Position numbers and translations under genes: made by a program
Notes under the pieces: generated by a model
The model's database searches: none
Seen by the model: only the letters and a program-made list of their open reading frames with translations
What the model was told of the DNA's origin: nothing
In this document: positions 16,379-24,738 of the stretch, one piece after another
How the letters are laid out: each line of letters opens with the position of its first letter
How positions within the stretch are numbered: position 1 is the stretch's first letter
DNA from: Pseudorhodoferax sp965279475
Lineage (GTDB): Bacteria; Pseudomonadota; Gammaproteobacteria; Burkholderiales; Burkholderiaceae_C
DNA length: 64,000 nt
Direction of reading: 5' to 3'
Assembly: GCA_965279475.1 (NCBI GenBank)
Contig: CBDIIA010000003.1
Location: 186,001 to 250,000, forward strand

Positions 16379-17748
16379 GTGGCGGCGCTCCGCGCGGGTT
16401 GGCCGGCCGGCCACGGGGCGCTCGCGCGCTTGGCCGCTGCGGTGTCCAGCCAGAAGCGTTCCCAGGCGTCGGCCGGCGCGATGCCGTCGACCGTGTCGGG
16501 GCCGGTCATCGCGGCCGCCTGCGCCGGGTCGGCCATGCCGGGGGCGGGGCGGCCTTCGCGCACTGCCTCGATCGCATCGAGCAGCGCGCGGCGGTTCTTC
16601 ACGATCGCCTTGTCGCTGCTGCCCAGGTGTTCGCGCGTGCGGTCGGCGATGGCGCCCATGCTCTCCACCGCCCACTGGTCGTGCACGTTGATGTCGTCCT
16701 CGCCCATGCCGAGGTAGGTGCTGGTCAGCTGCTCCTCGGCGTTGAAGCCCCAGTCGTTGTGCCGGCCCGAACGCGGCAGGTAGTCGGGCAGCGGGTTCGC
16801 GCGCAGCCGCTGGTTGCGCATCGCCTCCTTGTCGACCGGCCCGGCGAAGCTGGTGAAGAATGAGTACCAGTAGGTGTGCGTGTCGTCCACCGGCACGTGC
16901 ATCTGCGTGATCGTCATGGTCTCCGACAGCGGGATCACGAAGGTGTGCGGAAAGATCGCGTTGGTCACGCGCACGTGCGTCAGGTGCTCGTTCATCTTGC
17001 GCAGCGCGGTCAGGCGCATGCCAAAGGGCGTTGCGTCGACCGTGATCTCGGGCTGGTTGAACTCGCGCATGATCTTCGTCATCGGCCAGCGCTCGCCGTC
17101 CACCGCACCGGCGCTGGCGCCGCGGAACTGGCGGCCGTAGGTGGCTTCGAGCGATTCGTCCTGGAAGAACACGTGCAGGAACGACGGATGCGCCGGGTCG
17201 ATGCCGACCTCGAAGGCCTGCAGCCAGTTGCAGTTCCACAGGCCCTTGAAGGCGAAGGTGTGCGTGCCGGGTGCGACGAAGCAGTCGAACGCGGGGAATG
17301 GCGGCGGTGTCGAGCCCTCGGGCCCCATCCAGGCGAACAACGCACCGCTCTTCTCGACCACCGGGTAGCTGCGCTGCTGCACCCGGTCGCACAGCTTGCT
17401 GCCGGCGGGCTCGGCCGGCGTCTCCAGGCATTTGCCGTGCACGTCGAACTTCCAGCCATGGAACGGGCAGCGCAGGCCCGTGTCTTCACGCCGGCCGAAC
17501 GACAGGTCGGCACCACGGTGCGGGCAGTCACGGTCGAGCAGGCCGAAGCGGCCCTGCGCGTCCCTGAACAGCACGAGATCCTGGCCCAGCAGGCGCACCG
17601 CCTTCACCGGCCGGTGCTCCATGCGCGGATCGAGCAGCGGGTTGAACTCGTCGAGCAGCGCCACGGGTTGCCAGTAGCTGCGCATCAGCTGGCCGCAGGG
17701 CGTGCCGGGTCCGATGCGGGTGATCAGTTCGTTCTGCTCGGCTTTCAT
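16375..17748 (-). CDS. Rieske non-heme iron oxygenase, alpha subunit (phthalate dioxygenase-like)
   Basis: Oxygenase component of 457 residues. The Rieske [2Fe-2S] site is CPHRGADLSFG then CPFHGWKFD (Cys-x-His ... Cys-x2-His). The mononuclear iron site is in NWLQAFEVGIDPAHPSFLH (Asp/His/His pattern). The arrangement and length match the phthalate 4,5-dioxygenase/VanA class, which hydroxylates or demethylates aromatic substrates using a separate reductase. No reductase gene is nearby. ATG 17748 has GAGG upstream. The stop overlaps the start of the glutamine-synthetase-like gene (GTGA), so a joint function is likely; an MFS transporter gene diverges 53 bases away. Confidence 0.92.
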   Translation of the reverse strand: MKAEQNELITRIGPGTPCGQLMRSYWQPVALLDEFNPLLDPRMEHRPVKAVRLLGQDLVLFRDAQGRFGLLDRDCPHRGADLSFGRREDTGLRCPFHGWKFDVHGKCLETPAEPAGSKLCDRVQQRSYPVVEKSGALFAWMGPEGSTPPPFPAFDCFVAPGTHTFAFKGLWNCNWLQAFEVGIDPAHPSFLHVFFQDESLEATYGRQFRGASAGAVDGERWPMTKIMREFNQPEITVDATPFGMRLTALRKMNEHLTHVRVTNAIFPHTFVIPLSETMTITQMHVPVDDTHTYWYSFFTSFAGPVDKEAMRNQRLRANPLPDYLPRSGRHNDWGFNAEEQLTSTYLGMGEDDINVHDQWAVESMGAIADRTREHLGSSDKAIVKNRRALLDAIEAVREGRPAPGMADPAQAAAMTGPDTVDGIAPADAWERFWLDTAAAKRASAPWPAGQPARSAAT

Positions 17749-17801
17749 CGGTGTGCCTCGTCTGAAGATCCAAAATTCTAGTCGGCAGGATAATCGAATG
17801 C

Positions 17802-19037
17802 ATGCATAGCAACGAGACCCAGGGGAACGCCACCGACCCGATTCCCGCGGGCGCGATCCTGGCCTTGTCGCTCGCGGCGTTCGGCAGCGCGGTGTCGGTG
17901 CGGCTTGCCGACGCGCTGCTGCCCGCGCTGTCCGCCGAGTTCAGCGTGTCGCTGGCCCAGGCCGCGAGCGCGGTCACGTCGTTCTCGGTGGCCTACGGCC
18001 TGGCCCAGCTGTTCTTCGGGCCGGTGGGCGATCGGTTCGGCAAGTACCTGGTCATTGCCTGGGCCTGCGCGGCCTGCGCGGTGACCGCCGCGATGTGCGC
18101 GCTGGCGCCTGGCTTCGGCTGGCTGGTGGCGGCCCGCTTGTGCGCCGGGGCCACCTGCGCGGCCATCGTGCCGCTGTCGATGGCGTGGATCGGCGATGTC
18201 GTTCCGTACGCGCAGCGGCAGCCGGTGCTGGCACGTTTCCTGATCGGCCAGATCATGGGCGTGTCGGGCGGCGTGGTGCTGGGCGGCATCGCGGCCGACC
18301 ACCTCGGGCGGCACACGCCGTTCTGGGGGATTGCCGTGGCGTTCGTCGCCATCTTCGCGCTGCTGCTGCGCCTGAACCGGCGCCTGCCTGCGCGCGCGCG
18401 CATCGTGCGCCACGGCTCGGACCACGCGCTGCGCCGCATGGTGGCGGAGTTCGGCGAAGTGCTGGCGCTGCCCTGGGCGCGGGTGCTGTTGCTGACGGTG
18501 TTCCTCGAAGGCGTGTTCCTGTTCGGTGCGTTTGCGTTCATCGCCAGCCATCTGCACCAGCGGTTCGGCCTGTCGCTCGCGGTCGCCGGCGGGATGGTGA
18601 TGCTGTTCGGCTTTGGCGGGGTGTTGTTCGCGATGTGTGCCAGCGTGCTGGTACGCCGGCTGGGCGAGGTGCGCCTGGCGGCGGTGGGCGGCAGCATCGT
18701 CGCCAGCGCGCTCGCATCGATCGGCTGGGTGCCGCTCTGGTGGTGGGCAATGCCTGCGTCGGTGGTGGCGGGCCTGGGGTACTACATGCTGCACAACACG
18801 CTGCAGACGAATGCCACGCAGATGGCGCCCGAGCGCCGCGGGGCGGCCGTGTCCGCCTTCGCCTGCTGCTTTTTCCTGGGGCAGGCGGCGGGCGTGTCCG
18901 CGGTCGGCCTGGCTGCCACGCGCGTGGGCACCGGCCCTGCCATCATGCTGGGCGGCTGCGGCGTACTGGCCGTGGCCCTGTGTTTCGCGCACCTGCGTGC
19001 GCGCCGGCCCGTGCTGGCGCCCCAAGCCGCGGGTTGA
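17802..19037 (+). CDS. MFS transporter
   Basis: Twelve-segment major facilitator of 411 residues, DHA1-like. The loop-2 motif appears as FFGPVGDRFGKYLVIAWAC, followed by LVAARLCAGATCAAIVPLSMAWIGD, typical of drug or metabolite exporters. AGGA stands at 17787. ATG 17802 is used because the overlapping ATG at 17798 meets a stop after three codons; both lie in the palindrome ATGCATGCAT. It is divergent from the Rieske/ligase pair, so it may move their substrate or product. Confidence 0.9.
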   Translation: MHSNETQGNATDPIPAGAILALSLAAFGSAVSVRLADALLPALSAEFSVSLAQAASAVTSFSVAYGLAQLFFGPVGDRFGKYLVIAWACAACAVTAAMCALAPGFGWLVAARLCAGATCAAIVPLSMAWIGDVVPYAQRQPVLARFLIGQIMGVSGGVVLGGIAADHLGRHTPFWGIAVAFVAIFALLLRLNRRLPARARIVRHGSDHALRRMVAEFGEVLALPWARVLLLTVFLEGVFLFGAFAFIASHLHQRFGLSLAVAGGMVMLFGFGGVLFAMCASVLVRRLGEVRLAAVGGSIVASALASIGWVPLWWWAMPASVVAGLGYYMLHNTLQTNATQMAPERRGAAVSAFACCFFLGQAAGVSAVGLAATRVGTGPAIMLGGCGVLAVALCFAHLRARRPVLAPQAAG

Positions 19038-19119
19038 GGCGGGGCCGTACGGCTTGCTCGCGGCCGGGCCGGAGGCCTTCTGCCGATAATGCGGGCTTTC
19101 CATTCCGGGCCGGACATCG

Positions 19120-19782
19120 ATGAAGCTCTACAACTACTTCCGTTCCTCCGCATCGTTCCGCGTGCGCATCGCGCTGCAACTGAAGGGCCTGGCCTACGAA
19201 TACCTGCCGATCCACATCGCCAAGGGTGAGCACAAGGGCGAGGCCTATGCGGCGATCTCGGCCGACACGCTGGTGCCGGTGCTGGAGATCGACGGCGTGC
19301 GGCTGTCGCAGTCGATGGCGATCATCGAGTACCTGGACGAGACCCGGCCTGAGCCCCGGCTGGTGCCGTCCGACCCGATTCCGCGGGCGCAGGTGCGCGC
19401 CCTGGCGCAGTCGATCGCCTGCGAGATTCACCCGATCAACAACCTGCGCATCCTCAAGTACCTGACCCGCGTGCTGAAGCTCGACGAGGAGGCCAAGAAC
19501 GCCTGGTACCGCCACTGGTGCCGCGAAGGGCTGGAGGCCTTCGAGCGGCAACTGGCCGCGCTGCCCGCGCAGCGCAACGGCACGGCGGCGTCCACCGCTT
19601 TCTGCTACGGCGACACGCCGACCCTGGCCGATTGCTGCCTGGTGCCGCAGATCTTCAATGCGCAGCGCTTCAAGGTCGACCTGAGCGGCCTGCCCTACAC
19701 GATGGCGGCCTACGAAGCCAGCATGTTGCTGCCGGCCGTGCAGCGTGCGCTGCCTTCGGCCTGCCCGGACAACGAAGCCTGA
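19120..19782 (+). CDS. Maleylpyruvate/maleylacetoacetate isomerase (zeta-class GST)
   Basis: Glutathione-dependent cis-trans isomerase of 220 residues. The N-terminal thioredoxin-fold domain carries the zeta-class start YFRSSASFRVRIALQLKG and TLVPVLEIDG..LSQSMAIIEYLDE. The helical domain has IHPINNLRILKYL. In this genome it would supply the maleylpyruvate to fumarylpyruvate step between the dioxygenase and hydrolase encoded at 6.3-8.1 kb; maleylacetoacetate in tyrosine breakdown is the alternative substrate. pgeF starts 10 bases after its stop. Confidence 0.88.
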   Translation: MKLYNYFRSSASFRVRIALQLKGLAYEYLPIHIAKGEHKGEAYAAISADTLVPVLEIDGVRLSQSMAIIEYLDETRPEPRLVPSDPIPRAQVRALAQSIACEIHPINNLRILKYLTRVLKLDEEAKNAWYRHWCREGLEAFERQLAALPAQRNGTAASTAFCYGDTPTLADCCLVPQIFNAQRFKVDLSGLPYTMAAYEASMLLPAVQRALPSACPDNEA

Positions 19783-19792
19783 GCCGGTGACC

Positions 19793-20608
19793 ATGCACGC
19801 CGACTGGCTGCGGCCCGACTGGCCTGCACCGGCCCACGTGCACGCGGTCTGCACCACCCGCGCGGGCGGCGTCTCGCAAGGGGTCTATGCGTCGCTGAAC
19901 CTGGGCGATCACGTCGGCGATGTGGCGGCGGCGGTCGCGGCCAACCGCGTGCGGCTGGCGCAGGCGATCCGGGCACGGCCGGTGTTCATGCAGCAGGTGC
20001 ACGGCTGGCAGGTGGCCGCGTTGTCGGCTGCTGCCAATACGGAACAGGCGAGCGCCGCGCCGCTGGTGGCCGACGCCTGCCTGGGCAGCGATGCAGGCGT
20101 CGCCTGCACGATCATGGTGGCCGATTGCCTGCCGGTGCTGTTCACCAACCGTGCCGGCCGCGCCGTGGCAGCGGCGCACGCGGGCTGGCGGGGGCTGGCG
20201 GGGGACGCGGCCGCACGCGGTACGGGGGTGCTGGAGCGCACTGTCGCCGCCTTGCGGACTGCCGTGGGCGCGGGCATTGCAGATGGCGAGGACGACGCGG
20301 ATGGCGTGCTGGCCTGGCTCGGGCCCTGCATCGGCCCGCAGGCCTTCGAGGTCGGCGACGAAGTGCGCGCGGTGTTCGTCGCGGGCGACGCGGCGGCCGC
20401 GGCGCTGTTCGTGCCGCACAGTCCGGGCAAGTGGCTCGCCGACCTGCCGGGCCTGGCGCGCCAGCGGCTGGCCACGCTCGGCGTCAGCGCGGTCTACGGC
20501 AACGACGGCAGCACGCCGTGGTGCACCGTGGCCAACCCGTCACGGTTCTTTTCGCACCGGCGCGACCGCGTCAGCGGCCGCTTCGCCGCCTGCATCTGGA
20601 AGGCCTGA
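19793..20608 (+). CDS. pgeF: Peptidoglycan editing factor PgeF (YfiH, laccase-domain protein)
   Basis: Cytoplasmic protein of 271 residues of the COG1496 family, described as purine nucleoside phosphorylase/polyphenol-oxidase-like and as a peptidoglycan editing factor. Signature pieces: CTTRAGGVSQGVYASLNLG, FMQQVHGWQV, VADCLPVLF and AAAHAGWRGL, which contribute the His/Cys/His metal site. ATG 19793 is 10 bases past the isomerase stop. Its last 69 bases overlap a small membrane-protein gene on the opposite strand. Confidence 0.93.
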   Translation: MHADWLRPDWPAPAHVHAVCTTRAGGVSQGVYASLNLGDHVGDVAAAVAANRVRLAQAIRARPVFMQQVHGWQVAALSAAANTEQASAAPLVADACLGSDAGVACTIMVADCLPVLFTNRAGRAVAAAHAGWRGLAGDAAARGTGVLERTVAALRTAVGAGIADGEDDADGVLAWLGPCIGPQAFEVGDEVRAVFVAGDAAAAALFVPHSPGKWLADLPGLARQRLATLGVSAVYGNDGSTPWCTVANPSRFFSHRRDRVSGRFAACIWKA

Positions 20609-20827
20609 TGGTTCGGCGGCCGTGTGCTGCGTGGCGGCCGCCTCGCGTGCGCGCAAGGCCTTGCGGCGGCCCGGTGTGCGCATCAGGTAAACCACCAGTG
20701 CCACGGGCACCAGCCCATAGAGTACAAAGGTCACCACGGCGCCGAGCACTGTTCCCTGGCTGTTGGTGGCTTCTGCCACGGCCATCATCATGGCCACGTA
20801 GACCCAGGCGATCACAACAAGGTACAT
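20540..20827 (-). CDS. Small two-helix membrane protein
   Basis: Hypothetical protein of 95 residues with two hydrophobic helices (about 2-20 and 27-49), then TPGRRKALRAREAAA and an acidic, Ala-rich tail. I recall similar short proteins in other Burkholderiales but know no function. The reading frame is convincing from its hydrophobic pattern, although the ribosome site (CCAGATC) is poor. It converges with and overlaps pgeF by 69 bases and is divergent from phaC. Confidence 0.8.
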   Translation of the reverse strand: MYLVVIAWVYVAMMMAVAEATNSQGTVLGAVVTFVLYGLVPVALVVYLMRTPGRRKALRAREAAATQHTAAEPSGLPDAGGEAAADAVAPVRKEP

Positions 20828-20867
20828 GGAAAGATCTGGCTCTCGAAAAGGGAGTCTGTTTTAATCA

Positions 20868-20877
20868 GGGTTAACCC
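20868..20877. promoter_or_regulatory. Palindrome upstream of phaC
   Basis: Perfect 10-bp palindrome GGGTTAACCC, 30 bases before the phaC start and just after a TTTTAAT stretch that could be part of a -10 box. It lies in the only gap between the small membrane-protein gene and phaC, so it could be an operator. No specific regulator can be named. Confidence 0.35.
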
Positions 20878-20907
20878 GAAGAACGGTGCGTCATGGGAGG
20901 AGACTCA

Positions 20908-22608
20908 ATGCATTCTGAACCAGACTGGTCGCAGGCGGCCCGCGATTTCCAGCAGAACATCGCCGACTTGATGGCCAAGGCCTGGAGCCAGGGCGTGCCG
21001 CAGGCGCCTGGCACGCCGCACACGGCTCCGCCACCCCCCGCGTTGGCATTTTCGCCCGTCAAGCTGCAGGCGCTGCAGAAGCAGTACCTGCAGGAGTCGG
21101 CTGCGCTGTGGAACGAGAGCACCGCCGTGCCGCTGCAGAAGGACAAACGTTTTGCCGCCGAGGCCTGGGGCCGCAACCCGGTGGCCGCGTTTTCCGCGGC
21201 CAGCTACCTGCTGAACGCCCGCACGCTGATGGGCCTGGCCGACGCGGTGGAGGCCGACGCCAAGACCCGTGCTCGCATGCGTTTTGCCGTCGAGCAGTGG
21301 ATGGCGGCCTCGGCGCCGAGCAACTTCCTGGCGTTCAATGCCGAGGCGCAGGCGCGGGCGGTGGAGACCAAGGGCGAAAGCATCGCCAAGGGCCTGCAGA
21401 ACCTGCTGCACGACGTGCAGCAGGGCCACGTGTCGATGACCGACGAGAGCGTGTTCGAGGTCGGCCGCAACGTCGGCACGACCGAAGGCGCGGTGGTGTT
21501 CGAGAACGCGCTGTTCCAGCTGATCGAGTACAAGCCGCTGACTGCCAAGGTGCACGAACGGCCGTTCCTGCTGGTGCCGCCGTGCATCAACAAGTTCTAC
21601 ATCCTCGACCTGCAGCCCGAGAACTCGCTGATCCGCTATGCGGTGGAGCAGGGCCACCGCACCTTCGTCGTCAGCTGGCGCAACCCCGATGCGTCGCTGG
21701 CCGACAAGACCTGGGACGACTACATCGAGGACGCGGCGATCCAGGCGATTGCGGTCGTGCAGCAGATCAGCGGCCAGGACAAACTGAACGCGCTGGGGTT
21801 CTGCGTGGGCGGCACCATCCTCGCAACGGCGCTGGCCGTGTTGGCGGCGCGCGGCGAGACGCCGGTCGCGTCGCTCACGCTGCTCACGAGCTTTCTCGAC
21901 TTCAGCGACACCGGCGTGCTCGACGTGTTCATCGACGAGACGATGGTGCAGTTGCGCGAACTGCAGCTGGGCAAGGGCGGCCTGCTGGCTGGCGGCGATC
22001 TGGCCTCGACCTTCAGTTTCCTGCGGCCGAACGACCTGGTGTGGAACTACGTGGTGGGCAACTACCTGAAGGGCGAGACGCCGCCGCCGTTCGACCTGCT
22101 GTACTGGAACAGCGACTCCACCAATCTGCCCGGGCCGTTCTATGCCTGGTATCTGCGCAACACCTATCTCGAGAACAATCTCGTGAAGCCCGGCAAGACC
22201 GTGGTCTGCGGCGAGAAGGTCGACCTGCGCAAGCTGACGATGCCGGTCTACATCTACGGCTCGCGTGAGGACCACATCGTGCCGATCGGTGGGTCCTACG
22301 GCTCGACCCAGTACCTGCCCGGCAAGAAACGTTTCGTGATGGGTGCGTCGGGCCACATCGCCGGCGTGATCAACCCGCCGGCCAAGAAGAAACGCAGCTA
22401 CTGGACCGGCAGCGAGAGCAAGTTTCCGCCGAAGGTCGGCGACTGGCTGGCCGGCGCGACCGAGCACCCGGGCAGCTGGTGGACCGACTGGTCGGGCTGG
22501 CTCAAAGGCCACGCCGGCAAGCTGGTCGCTGCACCACGCGGCTACGGCCGTGGACAATACAAGGCCATCGAGGCGGCGCCCGGCCGCTACGTGAAGGCCA
22601 AAGCCTGA
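20908..22608 (+). CDS. phaC: Class I polyhydroxyalkanoate synthase PhaC
   Basis: Polymerises (R)-3-hydroxyacyl-CoA into PHA at the granule surface; 566 residues, class I length. The lipase-like box GFCVGG has nucleophile Cys299; the other catalytic residues are Asp455 (GSREDHIVP) and His483 (ASGHIAGV). The N-terminal region of about 200 residues is typical of the family. Start ATG 20908 follows GGAGGAG at 8 bases; an earlier ATG at 20893 lies before that site. phaA follows after 17 bases. The acetoacetyl-CoA reductase gene phaB is 6.5 kb further on. Confidence 0.97.
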   Translation: MHSEPDWSQAARDFQQNIADLMAKAWSQGVPQAPGTPHTAPPPPALAFSPVKLQALQKQYLQESAALWNESTAVPLQKDKRFAAEAWGRNPVAAFSAASYLLNARTLMGLADAVEADAKTRARMRFAVEQWMAASAPSNFLAFNAEAQARAVETKGESIAKGLQNLLHDVQQGHVSMTDESVFEVGRNVGTTEGAVVFENALFQLIEYKPLTAKVHERPFLLVPPCINKFYILDLQPENSLIRYAVEQGHRTFVVSWRNPDASLADKTWDDYIEDAAIQAIAVVQQISGQDKLNALGFCVGGTILATALAVLAARGETPVASLTLLTSFLDFSDTGVLDVFIDETMVQLRELQLGKGGLLAGGDLASTFSFLRPNDLVWNYVVGNYLKGETPPPFDLLYWNSDSTNLPGPFYAWYLRNTYLENNLVKPGKTVVCGEKVDLRKLTMPVYIYGSREDHIVPIGGSYGSTQYLPGKKRFVMGASGHIAGVINPPAKKKRSYWTGSESKFPPKVGDWLAGATEHPGSWWTDWSGWLKGHAGKLVAAPRGYGRGQYKAIEAAPGRYVKAKA

Positions 22609-22625
22609 CAACCTGGAGTACAGAC

Positions 22626-23804
22626 ATGGAAGATATCGTCATCGTTGCAGCCGCCCGCACCGCCGTCGGCAAGTTCGGCGGCTCGCTGGCCAAGATTCCC
22701 GCACCCGAGCTGGGCGCCGCGGTCGTCAAGGACCTGCTGCGCCGCGCAGGCCTCAACGCCGAGCAGATCGACGAAGTGATCCTGGGCCAGGTGCTGGCGG
22801 CCGGCTCGGGCCAGAACCCGGCACGGCAATCGGTGATCAAGAGCGGCCTGGCGCAGGCCACGCCCGGCCTCACGATCAACGCCGTCTGCGGCTCCGGCCT
22901 GAAGGCCGTGATGCTGGCCGCGCAGGCCGTGGCCTGGGGCGACAGCGAGATCGTCATCGCCGGCGGGCAGGAGAACATGAGCGCCGCACCGCACGTGCTG
23001 CTGGGCTCGCGCGACGGCCAGCGCATGGGCGACTGGAAGATGACCGATTCGATGATCACCGACGGCCTGTGGGACGTCTACAACCAGTACCACATGGGCA
23101 TCACGGCCGAGAACGTGGCCAAGAAGTACAGCATCTCGCGCGAGGCGCAGGACGCGTTCGCACTCGCCAGCCAGCAGAAGGCGGCTGCCGCCCAGGAGGC
23201 CGGCAAGTTCAAGGACGAGATCGTGCCGTTCACGATCCCGCAGAAGAAGGGCGACCCGCTCGTCTTCGCGAGCGACGAGTTCATCAACAAGAAGACCAGC
23301 GCCGAGGCCCTGGCCGGCCTGCGCCCCGCCTTCGACAAGGCCGGCGGCGTGACGGCGGGCAACGCCTCGGGCATCAACGACGGCGCCGCCGGCGTGGTGG
23401 TGATGACGGCCAAGAAGGCCGCCGCACTCGGCCTGACGCCGCTGGGCCGTATCGCGAGCTTTGCCACCGTCGGCCTCGACCCGGCCATCATGGGCATGGG
23501 CCCGGTGCCGGCGGCCACCAAGGCCTTGAAGCGTGCCGGCTGGAAGGCATCCGACCTCGACCTGCTGGAGATCAACGAGGCCTTTGCGGCCCAAGCGTGC
23601 GCGGTCAACAACGAGATGGGCTGGGACACGAGCAAGGTCAACGTGAACGGCGGCGCGATCGCCATCGGTCACCCGATCGGCGCGTCCGGCTGCCGCATCC
23701 TGGTGACGCTGCTGCACGAGATGGGCAAGCGCAATGCCAAGAAGGGCATCGCCTCGCTGTGCATCGGCGGCGGCATGGGCGTGGCGCTCACCATCGAGCG
23801 CTGA
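22626..23804 (+). CDS. phaA: Acetyl-CoA acetyltransferase PhaA (thiolase)
   Basis: Condenses two acetyl-CoA to acetoacetyl-CoA, the first step of polyhydroxybutyrate synthesis; 392 residues. Thiolase active site: Cys88 in NAVCGSGLKAV, His349 in GGAIAIGHPIGASG, Cys379 in LCIGGGMG. TGGAG precedes the ATG. It forms an operon with phaC. A hairpin lies just after its stop. Confidence 0.96.
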   Translation: MEDIVIVAAARTAVGKFGGSLAKIPAPELGAAVVKDLLRRAGLNAEQIDEVILGQVLAAGSGQNPARQSVIKSGLAQATPGLTINAVCGSGLKAVMLAAQAVAWGDSEIVIAGGQENMSAAPHVLLGSRDGQRMGDWKMTDSMITDGLWDVYNQYHMGITAENVAKKYSISREAQDAFALASQQKAAAAQEAGKFKDEIVPFTIPQKKGDPLVFASDEFINKKTSAEALAGLRPAFDKAGGVTAGNASGINDGAAGVVVMTAKKAAALGLTPLGRIASFATVGLDPAIMGMGPVPAATKALKRAGWKASDLDLLEINEAFAAQACAVNNEMGWDTSKVNVNGGAIAIGHPIGASGCRILVTLLHEMGKRNAKKGIASLCIGGGMGVALTIER

Positions 23805-23812
23805 CCTTCTTT

Positions 23813-23833
23813 CCCTCTCCCGCCGGGAGAGGG
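23813..23833. terminator. Stem-loop between convergent phaA and phosphoesterase genes
   Basis: CCCTCTCCC / GGGAGAGGG, a 9-bp perfect stem with a 3-base loop, 9 bases after the phaA stop and 35 bases after the stop of the opposing gene. No T-run follows. The sequence resembles one arm of the inverted repeat at 11418-11534, so it may be a REP-type element reused as a bidirectional terminator. Confidence 0.6.
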
Positions 23834-23867
23834 CAGGGTGAAGGGCCGGCGGCGCTGGACGGGCGCT

Positions 23868-24716
23868 CTATGCCAGTTCCAGCAGCACCGGCTGGTGGTC
23901 CGACACCCGTGTCTCCACATCCACCTCGACGCGGCGCACACGCGGCGCCAGGTCTTCACTGACGAAGAAGAAGTCGCAGCTGATCGGCTCCGGCCCGTAG
24001 CGCCGGTCGAACAGCCGGAACGTCGGCGCGTGCGCCACCCCGGGATGGGCCAGCGGCCAAGCATCGAGGAGGCGCGTGGCATCGGGCGCGGGCGCGGCCT
24101 GGATCACGCCGTACTCCTCGTTCGAGACTTCCAGATTGAAGTCGCCGCAGAGGATGGCGCTGGCCGTATGCACCTTGTTCTGGAACGGCGCGCCGGTCTC
24201 GTCATCGAGCGGCGGATGCGCCGCATGGCCGCAGGCCTGGGCGTGCAGGCCGACCAGCGCATGCGCCTGCGCCAGCCGCTGCCGCGTCGAATAGAACTCC
24301 AGGTGCGTGGTCATCACGCGGACCGGCCCCAGCGCCGACATCACCGTGATGCTGGTGCACACCCGCGGCATCGACCGCACCCCGCCATCGGCCGGGTAGG
24401 GCAGCGGGGTGTACTGCACCTGGCCCACCGGCAGCCGCGTGGCGATCAGGTTGCCGAAACGCTGGCGTTTGCCGTGGCGGCCCAGCTCGTCGACGCCGGC
24501 GCCGAAGAAGACCTGAAATCCCGGCAGCAGGCCCCGCACCCGCTCGACCTGGTCGAAGCCCGCGTCACCGGTCAGGCCGGGGTAGTCGATCGCCACCTCC
24601 TGCAGGCACAGCACGTCGAAGTCGGCCATGCTCTTGGCGTGGGCGATGACGCGCTCGACGCTGACGACATCGTCGAGGCCGCAGAACCACTGGACGTTCC
24701 AGGTGAGGATTTTCAT
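23868..24716 (-). CDS. Endonuclease/exonuclease/phosphatase (EEP) fold protein
   Basis: Metal-dependent phosphoesterase of 282 residues. EEP motifs are complete: TWNVQWF (Asn), LCLQEV (Glu), the central TTHLEFYS (His), GDFNLE (Asp/Asn) and the C-terminal SDHQPVLLEL (Asp-His). No signal peptide. The family includes DNA repair nucleases, sphingomyelinases and inositol phosphatases, so the substrate is open. It is 22 bases downstream of ugpE, as the last gene of the ABC operon; a role on a phosphodiester brought in by that transporter is inference. Confidence 0.87.
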   Translation of the reverse strand: MKILTWNVQWFCGLDDVVSVERVIAHAKSMADFDVLCLQEVAIDYPGLTGDAGFDQVERVRGLLPGFQVFFGAGVDELGRHGKRQRFGNLIATRLPVGQVQYTPLPYPADGGVRSMPRVCTSITVMSALGPVRVMTTHLEFYSTRQRLAQAHALVGLHAQACGHAAHPPLDDETGAPFQNKVHTASAILCGDFNLEVSNEEYGVIQAAPAPDATRLLDAWPLAHPGVAHAPTFRLFDRRYGPEPISCDFFFVSEDLAPRVRRVEVDVETRVSDHQPVLLELA

Positions 24717-24738
24717 CGCGCTTTTCTTGTTCGGTTGG

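Noticed and set aside
15143..17431. Single minus-strand frame of 762 codons across the Rieske and ligase genes
   Set aside because: Its first part is a shadow of the Rieske gene in another frame; only the part from GTG 16378 matches the glutamine synthetase family, and it leaves that frame at the G7 run.
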